Source of the DNA: Labilibaculum manganireducens
GTDB taxonomy: Bacteria; Bacteroidota; Bacteroidia; Bacteroidales; Marinifilaceae
Direction of reading: 5' to 3'
Length of the DNA: 64,000 nucleotides
NCBI RefSeq assembly: GCF_002843385.1
Contig: NZ_MVDE01000016.1
Coordinates: 55,378-119,377 of the forward strand
Below are positions 46,136-53,136 of the stretch, piece after piece. Below the pieces are notes generated by a model. It did not search any database and was not told where the DNA came from. It saw nothing but the letters and a program-made list of their open reading frames with translations. Both the position numbers and the translations under genes were made by a program. The number at the start of each line of letters is the position of its first letter. Position 1 is the stretch's first letter.

Positions 46136-46425
46136 TGCTTTACTGATGAATTAATAGCATATATTTTTCGAAGACTCTTACATGCAATGCTTTGTTAGGT
46201 TTTTGTAAGCGTTTGATTTTTAGTGTGTTTTACGAACAAAGTAATGTTGGTAAAAATATTGAAAATAAGCAAGATGTAAATCAAACTAGTTGCTAATTAC
46301 TAAAATCTAACCGACTCTTAAAATAAACAGTAGGAACAAGTAAAGTTTGAATTTTAATTTTTAGATTTTTAAATAAATAATAACTTAGCGCTCATTACAA
46401 AAATCATAAAACTAATTATTGATTC

Positions 46426-46875
46426 ATGGAGAATTTAGAAACACAAGGAACAGAAATTAAAAATGAGTTGTTGTTGGAAACTCAGGCAGAAGTATATTTA
46501 CGTGAAACCGCTAAGTGGGCGAAGTTTTTAGCCATTGTTGGCTTTATTTTTATGGGATTTATGGTGTTGGGATCATTTGCAGTATTTGCCTTGGCCGGAT
46601 CAATGGCAAGTATACTGCCATTTCCTATCGGAGGAATCGGATTTTTATATTTGGTACTGGCGGGAGTATATTTCTTTCCAATCTATTATTTGCTGCAATT
46701 TGCAAATAATGCAAAGCTTGCACTTGCAGGTAAGAGCAAGCAAAGCCTTACCGAGTCGATGAAATACATGAAATCGCACTACAAGTTTATGGGAATTTTC
46801 ACAATTGTGATGCTTGCCTTATACCCAATCGGAATGATTGTTGCAGTTATTGTTGCTGCAAGTCAGGGCTTCTAA
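46426..46875 (+). CDS. DUF5362-like small membrane protein
   Basis: Protein of 149 residues with three or four hydrophobic segments: about 33-55 (FLAIVGFIFMGFMVLGSFAVFAL), 60-88 (ILPFPIGGIGFLYLVLAGVYFFPIYYLL) and 122-146 (FMGIFTIVMLALYPIGMIVAVIVAA). The N-terminal 30 residues and the loop NNAKLALAGKSKQSLTESMKYMKSHYKF are hydrophilic. The pattern matches what I recall of DUF5362 proteins in this phylum. No function is known. It is monocistronic with a clear terminator. Confidence 0.65.
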   Translation: MENLETQGTEIKNELLLETQAEVYLRETAKWAKFLAIVGFIFMGFMVLGSFAVFALAGSMASILPFPIGGIGFLYLVLAGVYFFPIYYLLQFANNAKLALAGKSKQSLTESMKYMKSHYKFMGIFTIVMLALYPIGMIVAVIVAASQGF

Positions 46876-46892
46876 AAAAGATATCAATACCT

Positions 46893-46933
46893 GAAAGCTC
46901 CCTTTTTGTTTCAACCGAAAGGGAGTTTTTTTT
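46893..46933 (+). terminator. Rho-independent terminator after the DUF5362-like gene
   Basis: CTCCCTTT (46898-46905) pairs with AAAGGGAG (46918-46925), followed by eight T. Confidence 0.85.
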
Positions 46934-46975
46934 ATATCTTGACTCTACCTTTTACAATACATTTAAATCTGCAAG

Positions 46976-47485
46976 ATGATCACACTAAAACCACTCAGCC
47001 CCGAAAATCTCCCGTCGTTCTACAAATGGATTAAAGATGAGGAAGCGATAATTTATTCCTTATCGGTATTTCAGGGAATGAAAACCGACCAACAGATTGA
47101 AGATTGGTATGCACAGGCAATAAAGGATAAGAGGAACAGCAATCACGGAATTTTTGTAGATGGTGTTTTTGTAGGTTATGCAGGTATCAGCGGCATTTCA
47201 AATATCAACAAGTCAGGAGAATATTTCATTTTTATAGGCGATAAAAGCTATTGGGGAAAAGGAATTGGTACGCAAGTCACCCAAAAGATTGTGAAAATGG
47301 GTTTTGAAGAACTGGGTTTGAACCGCATTATGCTGACCGTTTCAGTACCCAATGTTGCAGGAGTAAAAGCATACGAACGGGCCGGTTTTATTTTGGAGGG
47401 GCGATACAGGGAAGCGGCCTTTCGAAATGGGGGATATCACGACAAGTTGGTTATGTCGGTACTGAAATCGGAATGGAAACCTTAG
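46976..47485 (+). CDS. GNAT family N-acetyltransferase, stop codon inside a REP
   Basis: Acetyltransferase of the RimJ/RimL-like group, 169 residues. It begins ITLKPLSPENLPSFYKWIKDEEAI, contains FIGDKSYWGKGIGTQVTQKIVKMGFEELGLNRIMLTV with the acetyl-CoA-binding loop, and ends GVKAYERAGFILEGRYREAAFRNGGYHDKLVMSVLKSEW. Its TAG stop (47483-47485) is the TAG of the degenerate GTAG (here TTAG) foot of a REP palindrome, so the coding sequence ends exactly where the repeat begins. The residue just before the stop may be repeat-derived. Substrate unknown. Confidence 0.85.
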   Translation: MITLKPLSPENLPSFYKWIKDEEAIIYSLSVFQGMKTDQQIEDWYAQAIKDKRNSNHGIFVDGVFVGYAGISGISNINKSGEYFIFIGDKSYWGKGIGTQVTQKIVKMGFEELGLNRIMLTVSVPNVAGVKAYERAGFILEGRYREAAFRNGGYHDKLVMSVLKSEWKP

Positions 47486-47507
47486 GGGCACGACATGTCG
47501 TGTCCGC
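47482..47507 (+). repeat. REP palindrome overlapping the acetyltransferase stop codon
   Basis: TTAG foot followed by GGGCACGACATGTCGTGTCC (one G-to-A type mismatch at the first pairs) and G. The TAG is the stop codon of the upstream gene. Confidence 0.75.
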
Positions 47508-47658
47508 TCATCAGTTTAATTCAGTGAAAATTCGACAAAATAGAATGGTGATCCTTATTTTTCAGAAAAACATATCAACACATTCCCTCACATTTTCTAA
47601 CTTGGTAAATCAAGAGCATTTCGAAAAGGGAAAGCACTCTTTAGCTAAAATAATTCAT

Positions 47659-48273
47659 ATGAAGAAAATCGATCTTAAGAAAAAATACAAGCCATTTTAT
47701 TCCGAGAGGAAAGGCAGTATTTCGATAGTTGAAGTTCCGGAATTTAAGTACCTGCAATGCATCGGACAAGGAAATCCAAATACATCTAAAGATTATCAGA
47801 ACGCAATTGAGGCTTTGTATGCTTTGTCGTACAAAATTAAATTCGCAATACGGGAAAGCAAAGATGTGGATTATGGAGTAATGCCTCTGGAATGTTTGTG
47901 GTGGATGGATGATATGAACGAATTTTCGAGAGACAGGATTGACGAATGGAAATGGTCGGCCATGATTATGCAGCCCAATTTCATCACCAAAGAAATTGTG
48001 GAGGCTGCCCGCCATGAGGTCAGCAAAAAGAAGGAACTGCCCAATTTGGACAACATCGAATTGGTCGATTTCTGCGACGGCCTGTCTGCGCAGATCATGC
48101 ACATAGGTTCTTATGCCGATGAGGCTCCAAGCATAGCGGAACTGCACCAATACATTGCCGGTAATGGCTTTGAACGACACGGAAAACACCGCGAAATTTA
48201 CCTGAATGATCCCCGAAGAACCTCCCCCGAAAACCTAAAAACCATTATTCGCCAGCCCATTATAAACCCGTAG
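47659..48273 (+). CDS. GyrI-like small-molecule-binding domain protein, stop codon inside a REP
   Basis: Protein of 204 residues of the GyrI-like/SOUL-type effector-binding family. The typical start is MKKIDLKKKYKPFYSERKGSISIVEVPEFKYLQCIGQGNPNTSKDYQNAIEALYALSYKIKF, followed by PLECLWWMDD, WKWSAMIMQPNF and YLNDPRRTSPENLKTIIRQPI. I chose ATG 47659 because that is where family similarity begins; the in-frame upstream region from 47473 crosses a REP and is unlikely to be coding. The TAG stop (48271-48273) is the TAG of the GTAG foot of the next REP. Ligand and role are unknown. Confidence 0.85.
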   Translation: MKKIDLKKKYKPFYSERKGSISIVEVPEFKYLQCIGQGNPNTSKDYQNAIEALYALSYKIKFAIRESKDVDYGVMPLECLWWMDDMNEFSRDRIDEWKWSAMIMQPNFITKEIVEAARHEVSKKKELPNLDNIELVDFCDGLSAQIMHIGSYADEAPSIAELHQYIAGNGFERHGKHREIYLNDPRRTSPENLKTIIRQPIINP

Positions 48274-48294
48274 GGACACGACATGTCGTGTCCG
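48270..48294 (+). repeat. REP palindrome overlapping the GyrI-like stop codon
   Basis: GTAG plus the 20-bp perfect palindrome GGACACGACATGTCGTGTCC and a following G. This is the cleanest copy in the window and can serve as the family consensus. Confidence 0.9.
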
Positions 48295-48314
48295 TTTATT
48301 GTATTCAATACAGA

Positions 48315-48338
48315 AGTCACGACATGTCGTGACCCTAC
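48315..48338 (-). repeat. REP palindrome, inverted orientation, upstream of the RAYT gene
   Basis: GTCACGACATGTCGTGAC is a perfect 18-bp palindrome followed by CCTAC, so the GTAG foot is on the minus strand. With the copy at 48270 it forms an inverted pair 20 bp apart, the REP-iREP arrangement known from BIMEs. It lies 72 bp before the RAYT start. Confidence 0.8.
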
Positions 48339-48409
48339 CGTTTTACAATCAATTAAATTGTATTGTTTAATATAATATTGTAATTTCCTGTTTTTTATGA
48401 ACGACGTGT

Positions 48410-48973
48410 ATGCGAAACAGGAAAATAATCAGAAAACAAAATCATGATTACAGCAGTGATGGATGGTATTTTGTAACTATTTGTACAAAAAACCACGAAT
48501 GCTATTTTGGCGAAATAGTTAACGATATTATGCGCCCGAATGATATTGGAAAACAGGCAAATGCATTTATACAAGAAATTAGCAATCATTTTCCATTTGT
48601 TGAATTGGGTAAATTCATCGTTATGCCCAACCATATCCACATCATAGTAGGAATCGTAGGGACACGACATGTCGTGTCCGTTCAGGCAATGGATACCGAT
48701 GTCACCAACGAATTTAAAAATGGCGTGCCCGAACTGGATCATGTTGTGCAATTGAATCAATTCGGCAAAACAATTCCCGGTTCTTTATCTGCAATTTTGG
48801 GCCAATTAAAATCCACATTAACCCGATGGTGCAGGGCCAATTATCATGATCATTTTGGATGGCAAGTCCGTTTTCACGATCATATTATCCGCACCGACGA
48901 ATCCTTTGAACGAATTTCGACATACATAGAAAATAACCCTGCCAATTGGAATGATGACAAATTTCATCCGTAG
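48410..48973 (+). CDS. REP-associated tyrosine transposase (RAYT, Y1/HUH family)
   Basis: Single-strand DNA transposase-like protein of 187 residues related to IS200/IS605 TnpA. RAYTs bind and process REP hairpins that carry a GTAG foot. The N-terminus has DYSSDGWYFVTICTKNHECYFGEIV, the family's first strand. The HUH motif is His75-Ile-His77 in MPNHIHIIVGI, and the candidate catalytic tyrosine is Tyr172 in TYIENNP. Residues about 82-92 (IVGTRHVVSVQ) are encoded by an in-frame REP copy (48656-48680) placed just after the HUH strand. The gene is flanked by REPs on both sides, and its TAG stop belongs to the GTAG foot of the first element of a tandem array. No terminal transposon ends are needed for this family, which is normally domesticated. 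Confidence 0.9.
   Translation: MRNRKIIRKQNHDYSSDGWYFVTICTKNHECYFGEIVNDIMRPNDIGKQANAFIQEISNHFPFVELGKFIVMPNHIHIIVGIVGTRHVVSVQAMDTDVTNEFKNGVPELDHVVQLNQFGKTIPGSLSAILGQLKSTLTRWCRANYHDHFGWQVRFHDHIIRTDESFERISTYIENNPANWNDDKFHP
48656..48680 (+). repeat. REP palindrome inside the RAYT coding sequence
   Basis: GTAG plus GGACACGACATGTCGTGTCC and G, identical in its 20-bp palindrome to the copy at 48270. It is read in frame as V-G-T-R-H-V-V-S-V and keeps the transposase frame open. Confidence 0.9.
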
Positions 48974-49593
48974 GGACATCGCCATGGCGTGTCCGTTTTT
49001 TGTATGTGTGTTCATTTGTTGTTTGCAGCCGTTATTTACACCATCAATTATTCCCAACCATTCCGCAAATTGTTGTCATCAACAATCAAACATTTTATTG
49101 AATTTGAAATTATTGTGCATCGTAGGGACATCGCCATGGCGTGTCCGTTTAAATGACCATTCACCGAATCCCAATCAATTATTTCCAAATAGTCCGCAAA
49201 TTGTTGTCATCATCAAACAATTATTTTATTGAATTTGAAATTATTGTGCATGGTAGGGACATCGCCATGGCGTGTCCGTTTTTTGTATGTTGTGTTCATT
49301 TGTTGTTTGCAGCCGTTATTTACACCATCAATTATTCCCAACCATTCCCACAAATTGTTGTAATCAACAACCAAATATTTTATTGAATTTGAAATTATTG
49401 TGCATTGTAGGGACATCGCCATGGCGTGTCCGTTTTTTGTATGTGTGTTCATTTGTTGTTTGCAGCCGATATTTATACCATCAATTATTCCCAACCATTC
49501 CCACAAATTGTTATAATCATCAACCAAATATTTTATTGAATTTGAAAATAGGAACACCTGAAAACAGACGGGCACGACATGTCGTGCCCCTAC
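48970..49593 (+). repeat. Tandem REP array 1, downstream of the RAYT gene
   Basis: Four direct CCATGG-core REPs (GTAG plus GGACATCGCCATGGCGTGTCC; the T after GGACA is a bulge) start at 48970, 49122, 49253 and 49407. They are spaced by 152, 131 and 154 bp. The spacers are homologous: each contains CCGCAAATTGTTGTCATCAT-like or CCACAAATTGTTGTAATCAA-like sequence, ATTTTATTGAATTTGAAA and TTATTGTGCAT just before the next GTAG. The array closes with an inverted ACATGT-core copy at 49570-49593. Several frames stay open across it but none has the character of a gene. The first REP overlaps the RAYT stop codon. Confidence 0.85.
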
Positions 49594-49666
49594 AAAAAAA
49601 AATCCCCCAAACACAAAGGTCTGGAGGATGAGAGATGAGATGTTTATTGATTGAAAAAAATGATTT

Positions 49667-50380
49667 TTAGTTTTCTGCCACTATTATTTCCTGTTCATCT
49701 TTAGTTCCTTCGTTTGGTTTGCTGTTGCTGGCAGCAGGAAACTTGAACCATTTTAAAGTTTCCTCGTTGTCTTCGTATAAAATGCGCGCCGCTTTAAAGT
49801 AAACAGCCATTTTTTCGTGCAAATTGTTCAATTTCAACATGCGGTTTTCAGTTGCACGGCTACGATCCATAATACAGTCCGATTGCAAAATCATATTCGC
49901 CTTAAGGCTGTCGCGGTGAGCCAATATCTTACTAAAGCTTTCATCTGTCCATCCTAATTTTAGTAAGGGATCCGAATTACGGTTCGAAACCATATGAAGA
50001 TCGGTTAAAAACATATACATGTTCTTTCCGCTTTTTCGAGCCTCTTCGTAGTCGTTAAAGCCAAACTGATCCCACATTTTTTTATCGTTGGGAAATGCCA
50101 TTTGGATATCGAATTTGCATCGCTGAAAAAATTTACAGCAAGCATCCAGATCGAGCTTTACATTTTCGGTTGCCTTTGCCTGTATGTCTACATAAGCATT
50201 ATCGGAAGTGATGTTGCAGGCTTCATCGTAAACAGCCTTCAGGTCGGCCAGCCCCTCAGGAGTAAAAATGGGCGAAAAACTGATAAAATCATTGTGTTTT
50301 TCTTCGATTAGTTTAATTCTCGGACCCGAGAAACTGATAAAATTGGCATCTGTGCCATAATACGATCTTGATTGCGTCAT
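49667..50380 (-). CDS. Hypothetical protein, unknown function
   Basis: Soluble protein of 237 residues without a signal peptide or membrane segment. It starts MTQSRSYYGTDANFISFSGPRIKLIEEKHNDFISFSP, has a mixed central region with several aromatic residues (CCKFFQRCKFDIQMAFPNDKKMWDQFGFNDYEEARKS) and a C-terminal helical stretch (ENRMLKLNNLHEKMAVYFKAARILYEDNEETLKWFKFP), then a low-complexity acidic tail. I do not recognise a family. It lies convergent to REP array 1 with a 73-bp gap and has a long untranslated upstream region with a 21-bp tandem repeat. The reading frame is clean and codon use looks ordinary, so it is likely a real gene. Confidence 0.6.
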   Translation of the reverse strand: MTQSRSYYGTDANFISFSGPRIKLIEEKHNDFISFSPIFTPEGLADLKAVYDEACNITSDNAYVDIQAKATENVKLDLDACCKFFQRCKFDIQMAFPNDKKMWDQFGFNDYEEARKSGKNMYMFLTDLHMVSNRNSDPLLKLGWTDESFSKILAHRDSLKANMILQSDCIMDRSRATENRMLKLNNLHEKMAVYFKAARILYEDNEETLKWFKFPAASNSKPNEGTKDEQEIIVAEN

Positions 50381-51124
50381 ATCAATTATTTTTTAAATTT
50401 TAAAATAAACAGTATGAAAATTACTCTATCTTGACATGAAAAGCAAGAGATAGGAATTAAATAATTAAGTTTATAAGTGCAGTGGCAGGTGAAACGCCCT
50501 AAAACAAAGAGAAAGTAATCATATTGTTTTTATTTATAAATAATTTATTTTCATAAATAATCATCGATTTAAGAATGAAAAGTTTCTTTGTTCACATTTT
50601 TAAAGGATATTTTGCAAGGATGTTTAAATGTTTCTCAAAATTAATCCTGAAGAATTCAAAAGCAGGTTTGGTAATGCGGTAGTTTTCTATTAAAAGCTGT
50701 TTTTACTTCAGGTTCAATAAATTATGTTGTTTCATATGGTCGTTTTTATTGTGATAATCCATTTATGTTTCATTGTTTTTAAGTTTGAATTGTTATCAAG
50801 AAAGTCTAAAGTGTTCCGCCCTAAGTCTGAAGTATTCCGCCCTAAGTTTGAAGCGTTCCGCCGTAAGTCTGACGTGTTCCGCCCTAAGTCTGAAGCGTTC
50901 CGCCCTAAGTTTGAAGTGTTCCGCCCTAAGTCTGAAGCATTCCGCCCTAAGTTTATACTTGTGCGGTACCCGACAATCCGAAACTGATTCCTTAAACAGA
51001 TAAACCGAAAACGGCAAGTAAGAAAGTGCGGAGGAGGAAATAAAAAGCTGTGCTTACAAGCAACACACATTTACCACCAGATGACAGGATTTTTGTAAAT
51101 TGCGATGGGGCCAATAAGAATTTT
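50381..51124. other. Intergenic region containing a 21-bp minisatellite
   Basis: About 740 bp between the hypothetical gene and vsr. Apart from the tandem repeat at 50781-50954 it is AT-rich and holds no recognisable gene. ATG 51050 would extend vsr in frame, but those residues have no family similarity. Confidence 0.5.
50781..50954. repeat. 21-bp tandem repeat, eight units
   Basis: Seven full units of the form AAGTCTGAAG + TGTTCCGCCCT start at 50802, 50823, 50844, 50865, 50886, 50907 and 50928. A degenerate unit precedes them at 50781 and a 6-bp remnant follows at 50949. Alternate units carry AAGTTT and AAGTCT. Because the period is a multiple of three, several frames stay open on both strands, but they are unlikely to be expressed. 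Confidence 0.85.
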
Positions 51125-51538
51125 ATGACCGACACGCATTCCAAAGAAACACGATCTTACAACATGTCCCGAATAAAAGGGAAGGACACCAAACCCGAGT
51201 TGGTGGTACGAAAGTTTTTGTTTGCCAACGGATTTCGCTACCGCCTGCATGCAAAAAATCTGCCGGGCAAGCCGGATATTGTGCTGCCCAAATACAAAAC
51301 TGCAATTTTTGTAAACGGATGCTTTTGGCACGGCCACCAAAACTGCAGCTACTTCGTTTTGCCCAAAACACGAACCGAGTGGTGGCTGCAAAAAATTACC
51401 AACACCCAAAACCGCGACCAGAAAGCCAAAACAGAACTCCAAAGCTTGGGCTGGCGCACAATTACCATTTGGGAGTGCGAACTAAAACCGAAAAGGGTGG
51501 AGGAGAGGCTTAATACCCTCATCAACAGTTTGCTCTAG
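51125..51538 (+). CDS. vsr: Very short patch repair endonuclease (Vsr)
   Basis: Nicks DNA next to T:G mismatches produced by deamination of 5-methylcytosine, starting repair that restores the methylation site. Family motifs: THSKETRSYNMSRIKGKDTKPELVVRKFLFANGFRYRLH at the N-terminus, the metal-binding LPGKPDIVLPKYKTAIFVNGCFWHGH, and the C-terminal WWLQKITNTQNRDQKAKTELQSLGWRTITIWECEL. I chose ATG 51125 (137 residues), since Vsr proteins usually start just before the ATRS-like motif and the upstream in-frame codons look non-coding. It precedes the C-protein and cytosine methyltransferase genes on the same strand, so it belongs to this modification system. Confidence 0.9.
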   Translation: MTDTHSKETRSYNMSRIKGKDTKPELVVRKFLFANGFRYRLHAKNLPGKPDIVLPKYKTAIFVNGCFWHGHQNCSYFVLPKTRTEWWLQKITNTQNRDQKAKTELQSLGWRTITIWECELKPKRVEERLNTLINSLL

Positions 51539-51575
51539 ATCTTCCTTATTTATTATCAAAATACATTCCATATGT

Positions 51576-51602
51576 GACTCATAGTCCGTTGACTTATAAG
51601 TC
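51576..51602 (+). promoter_or_regulatory. C-boxes: operator of the restriction-modification regulator
   Basis: GACTCATAGTC (51576-51586) and GACTTATAAGTC (51591-51602), two adjacent palindromes of the GACT...AGTC type known as C-boxes in C-protein-controlled restriction-modification systems. They lie 24-50 bp before the C gene ATG. The two-site layout is expected to give activation then repression as C protein accumulates. Confidence 0.75.
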
Positions 51603-51625
51603 ACATAAAGGTAGTTTTATGCCTT

Positions 51626-51856
51626 ATGGATTTACAAGTGCAATTTGGAAAAAGAGTTAAGGAACTTCGTCTTGCCAAGGGACTTAGCCAGGAAGCTCTT
51701 GCATTAAAAGCAGAGGTTGACCGAACCTACATGACAAGTGTTGAGAATGGAAAACGAAATGTCGCCATTCAAAACATAGGTAAGATCATTGCCGCTTTAG
51801 ACATTTCAATTCAAGATTTTTTCACAACAGATATTTTTGAGGGGATAGATGAATAA
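51626..51856 (+). CDS. XRE-family controller (C) protein of the restriction-modification system
   Basis: Helix-turn-helix regulator of 76 residues. The HTH spans about 8-62, FGKRVKELRLAKGLSQEALALKAEVDRTYMTSVENGKRNVAIQNIGKIIAALDISIQDFF, the standard XRE/lambda-repressor pattern. Length and position match C proteins that delay restriction enzyme expression until methylation is complete. Two C-box palindromes sit directly upstream, which supports autoregulation. Its stop overlaps the methyltransferase start by 8 bp, so the two are translationally coupled; the endonuclease gene follows the methyltransferase. Confidence 0.9.
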   Translation: MDLQVQFGKRVKELRLAKGLSQEALALKAEVDRTYMTSVENGKRNVAIQNIGKIIAALDISIQDFFTTDIFEGIDE

Positions 51857-53063
51857 ATACTCAGAGCTTAGAGAGGAACTAGGTTTCGCAAAAACGAAAC
51901 AGTACGATGACGATAATGCCATCTTAACACACTATTTACAAACTGTAGAAGAGGGTAATTACGGGGAATATAAGAAAGCGGCTAAACAAATTATAAAGGA
52001 GAGCGAAAAATTTCAAAATGGTAGTTCTTTGAGATTACCATTTGAATTTGATGTTCCATTTCCTCCTCCAAACAATCCGAAATTTACATTTATTGATCTA
52101 TTTGCTGGTATTGGGGGAATAAGACTTGCTTTTCAAAATTTAGGTGGTCAATGTGTTTTTTCTAGTGAGTGGAATGAATATTCTAAAAAGACATATGAAT
52201 TAAATTTTGGTGAAGTTCCTTTCGGCGATATCACAAAAGAAGAAACTAAGAATTTTATTCCCAAAGGGTTTGATGTATTATGTGCAGGTTTCCCATGTCA
52301 GGCATTTTCAATTGCAGGTAAAAGGGGTGGGTTTGAGGATACGCGAGGCACACTATTTTTCGATGTTGCAGAAGTAATAAAGAAGCATCAACCAAAAGCT
52401 TTTTTTCTGGAAAATGTTAAAGGCCTTAGAAGTCATGATGGAGGAAAAACCCTTGCCACAATTCTTAATGTTTTAAGAAATGATTTGGGCTATTTCGTGC
52501 CTGAACCAGAAATTATGAACGCAAAGAATTTTGGAGTACCTCAGAATAGAGAAAGAATTTTTATTGTTGGATTTAGAAGCGATTTAGATATTGATTCATT
52601 TGAATATCCAGCACCGTTAGAGAAGAAAAAAACGATTAAAAGTATACTTGAAAAAGAAGAGGTATCTGTGAAGTATTATTTATCTACTCAGTATCTGAAA
52701 ACCTTAATAGAACATAAAGCTAGGCATGCAGATAAGGGCAATGGATTCGGTTATGAGATTATCCCAGAGGATGGTGTTGCTAATGCTGTGGTGTGTGGAG
52801 GAATGGGACGTGAAAGGAATTTAATTTATGACCATCGACTTACTAATTTTATTCCTGTTACTAAAATTAAAGGAGATGTTAATAGAGAGGGCATTCGGAA
52901 GATGACACCAAAGGAATGGAGAGCTTTGCAGGGGTTTCCAAAAGAATTTATTATAGAGGTTTCTGATGTTCAAGCCTACAAACAATTTGGAAATTCTGTA
53001 GCTGTACCAGCAATTCAGGCAACTGCCAAGAAATTATTGGAATGCTTATCAATCATGTTATGA
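51849..53063 (+). CDS. C5-cytosine DNA methyltransferase (HpaII-type partner)
   Basis: Methylates cytosine C5 in the target of the adjacent endonuclease. All principal motifs are visible: I, FIDLFAGIGGIR (81-92); IV, GFPCQAFSIAG with catalytic Cys150; VI, ENVKGL (188-193); VIII, PQNRERIFIVGF; IX, RMTPKEWRALQGFP; X, YKQFGNSVAVPAI. The target-recognition domain lies between VIII and IX. An N-terminal extension of about 75 residues (NKYSELREELGFAKTKQYDDDNAILTHYLQTVEEGNYGEYKKAAKQIIKESEKF) precedes motif I; it is helical and may aid DNA binding. The 404-residue length fits. CCGG is the expected target by association with the HpaII-like gene. Confidence 0.95.
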   Translation: MNKYSELREELGFAKTKQYDDDNAILTHYLQTVEEGNYGEYKKAAKQIIKESEKFQNGSSLRLPFEFDVPFPPPNNPKFTFIDLFAGIGGIRLAFQNLGGQCVFSSEWNEYSKKTYELNFGEVPFGDITKEETKNFIPKGFDVLCAGFPCQAFSIAGKRGGFEDTRGTLFFDVAEVIKKHQPKAFFLENVKGLRSHDGGKTLATILNVLRNDLGYFVPEPEIMNAKNFGVPQNRERIFIVGFRSDLDIDSFEYPAPLEKKKTIKSILEKEEVSVKYYLSTQYLKTLIEHKARHADKGNGFGYEIIPEDGVANAVVCGGMGRERNLIYDHRLTNFIPVTKIKGDVNREGIRKMTPKEWRALQGFPKEFIIEVSDVQAYKQFGNSVAVPAIQATAKKLLECLSIML

Positions 53064-53136
53064 TGTAAAATCAATATTAATCGTATCAGGAAGAGAATGA
53101 AAGAGGGAGAGATTTGATACCCAGAAATGAAAATAT

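Noticed and set aside
47473..47658. N-terminal extension of the GyrI-like protein
   Set aside because: The extension translates a REP and AT-rich spacer; family similarity starts at ATG 47659.
49213..49631. Frames on both strands across array 1
   Set aside because: They translate the REP palindrome (RHVVS, HGVSV, SPWRVR-like) and spacers; opposite-strand frames mirror each other because of the palindromes.
50724..51070. Repeat-peptide genes (LRAERF-like heptads) across the 21-bp tandem repeat
   Set aside because: Frames are open on both strands simply because the unit is 7 codons long without stops. No start signal or conserved flank supports any of them.
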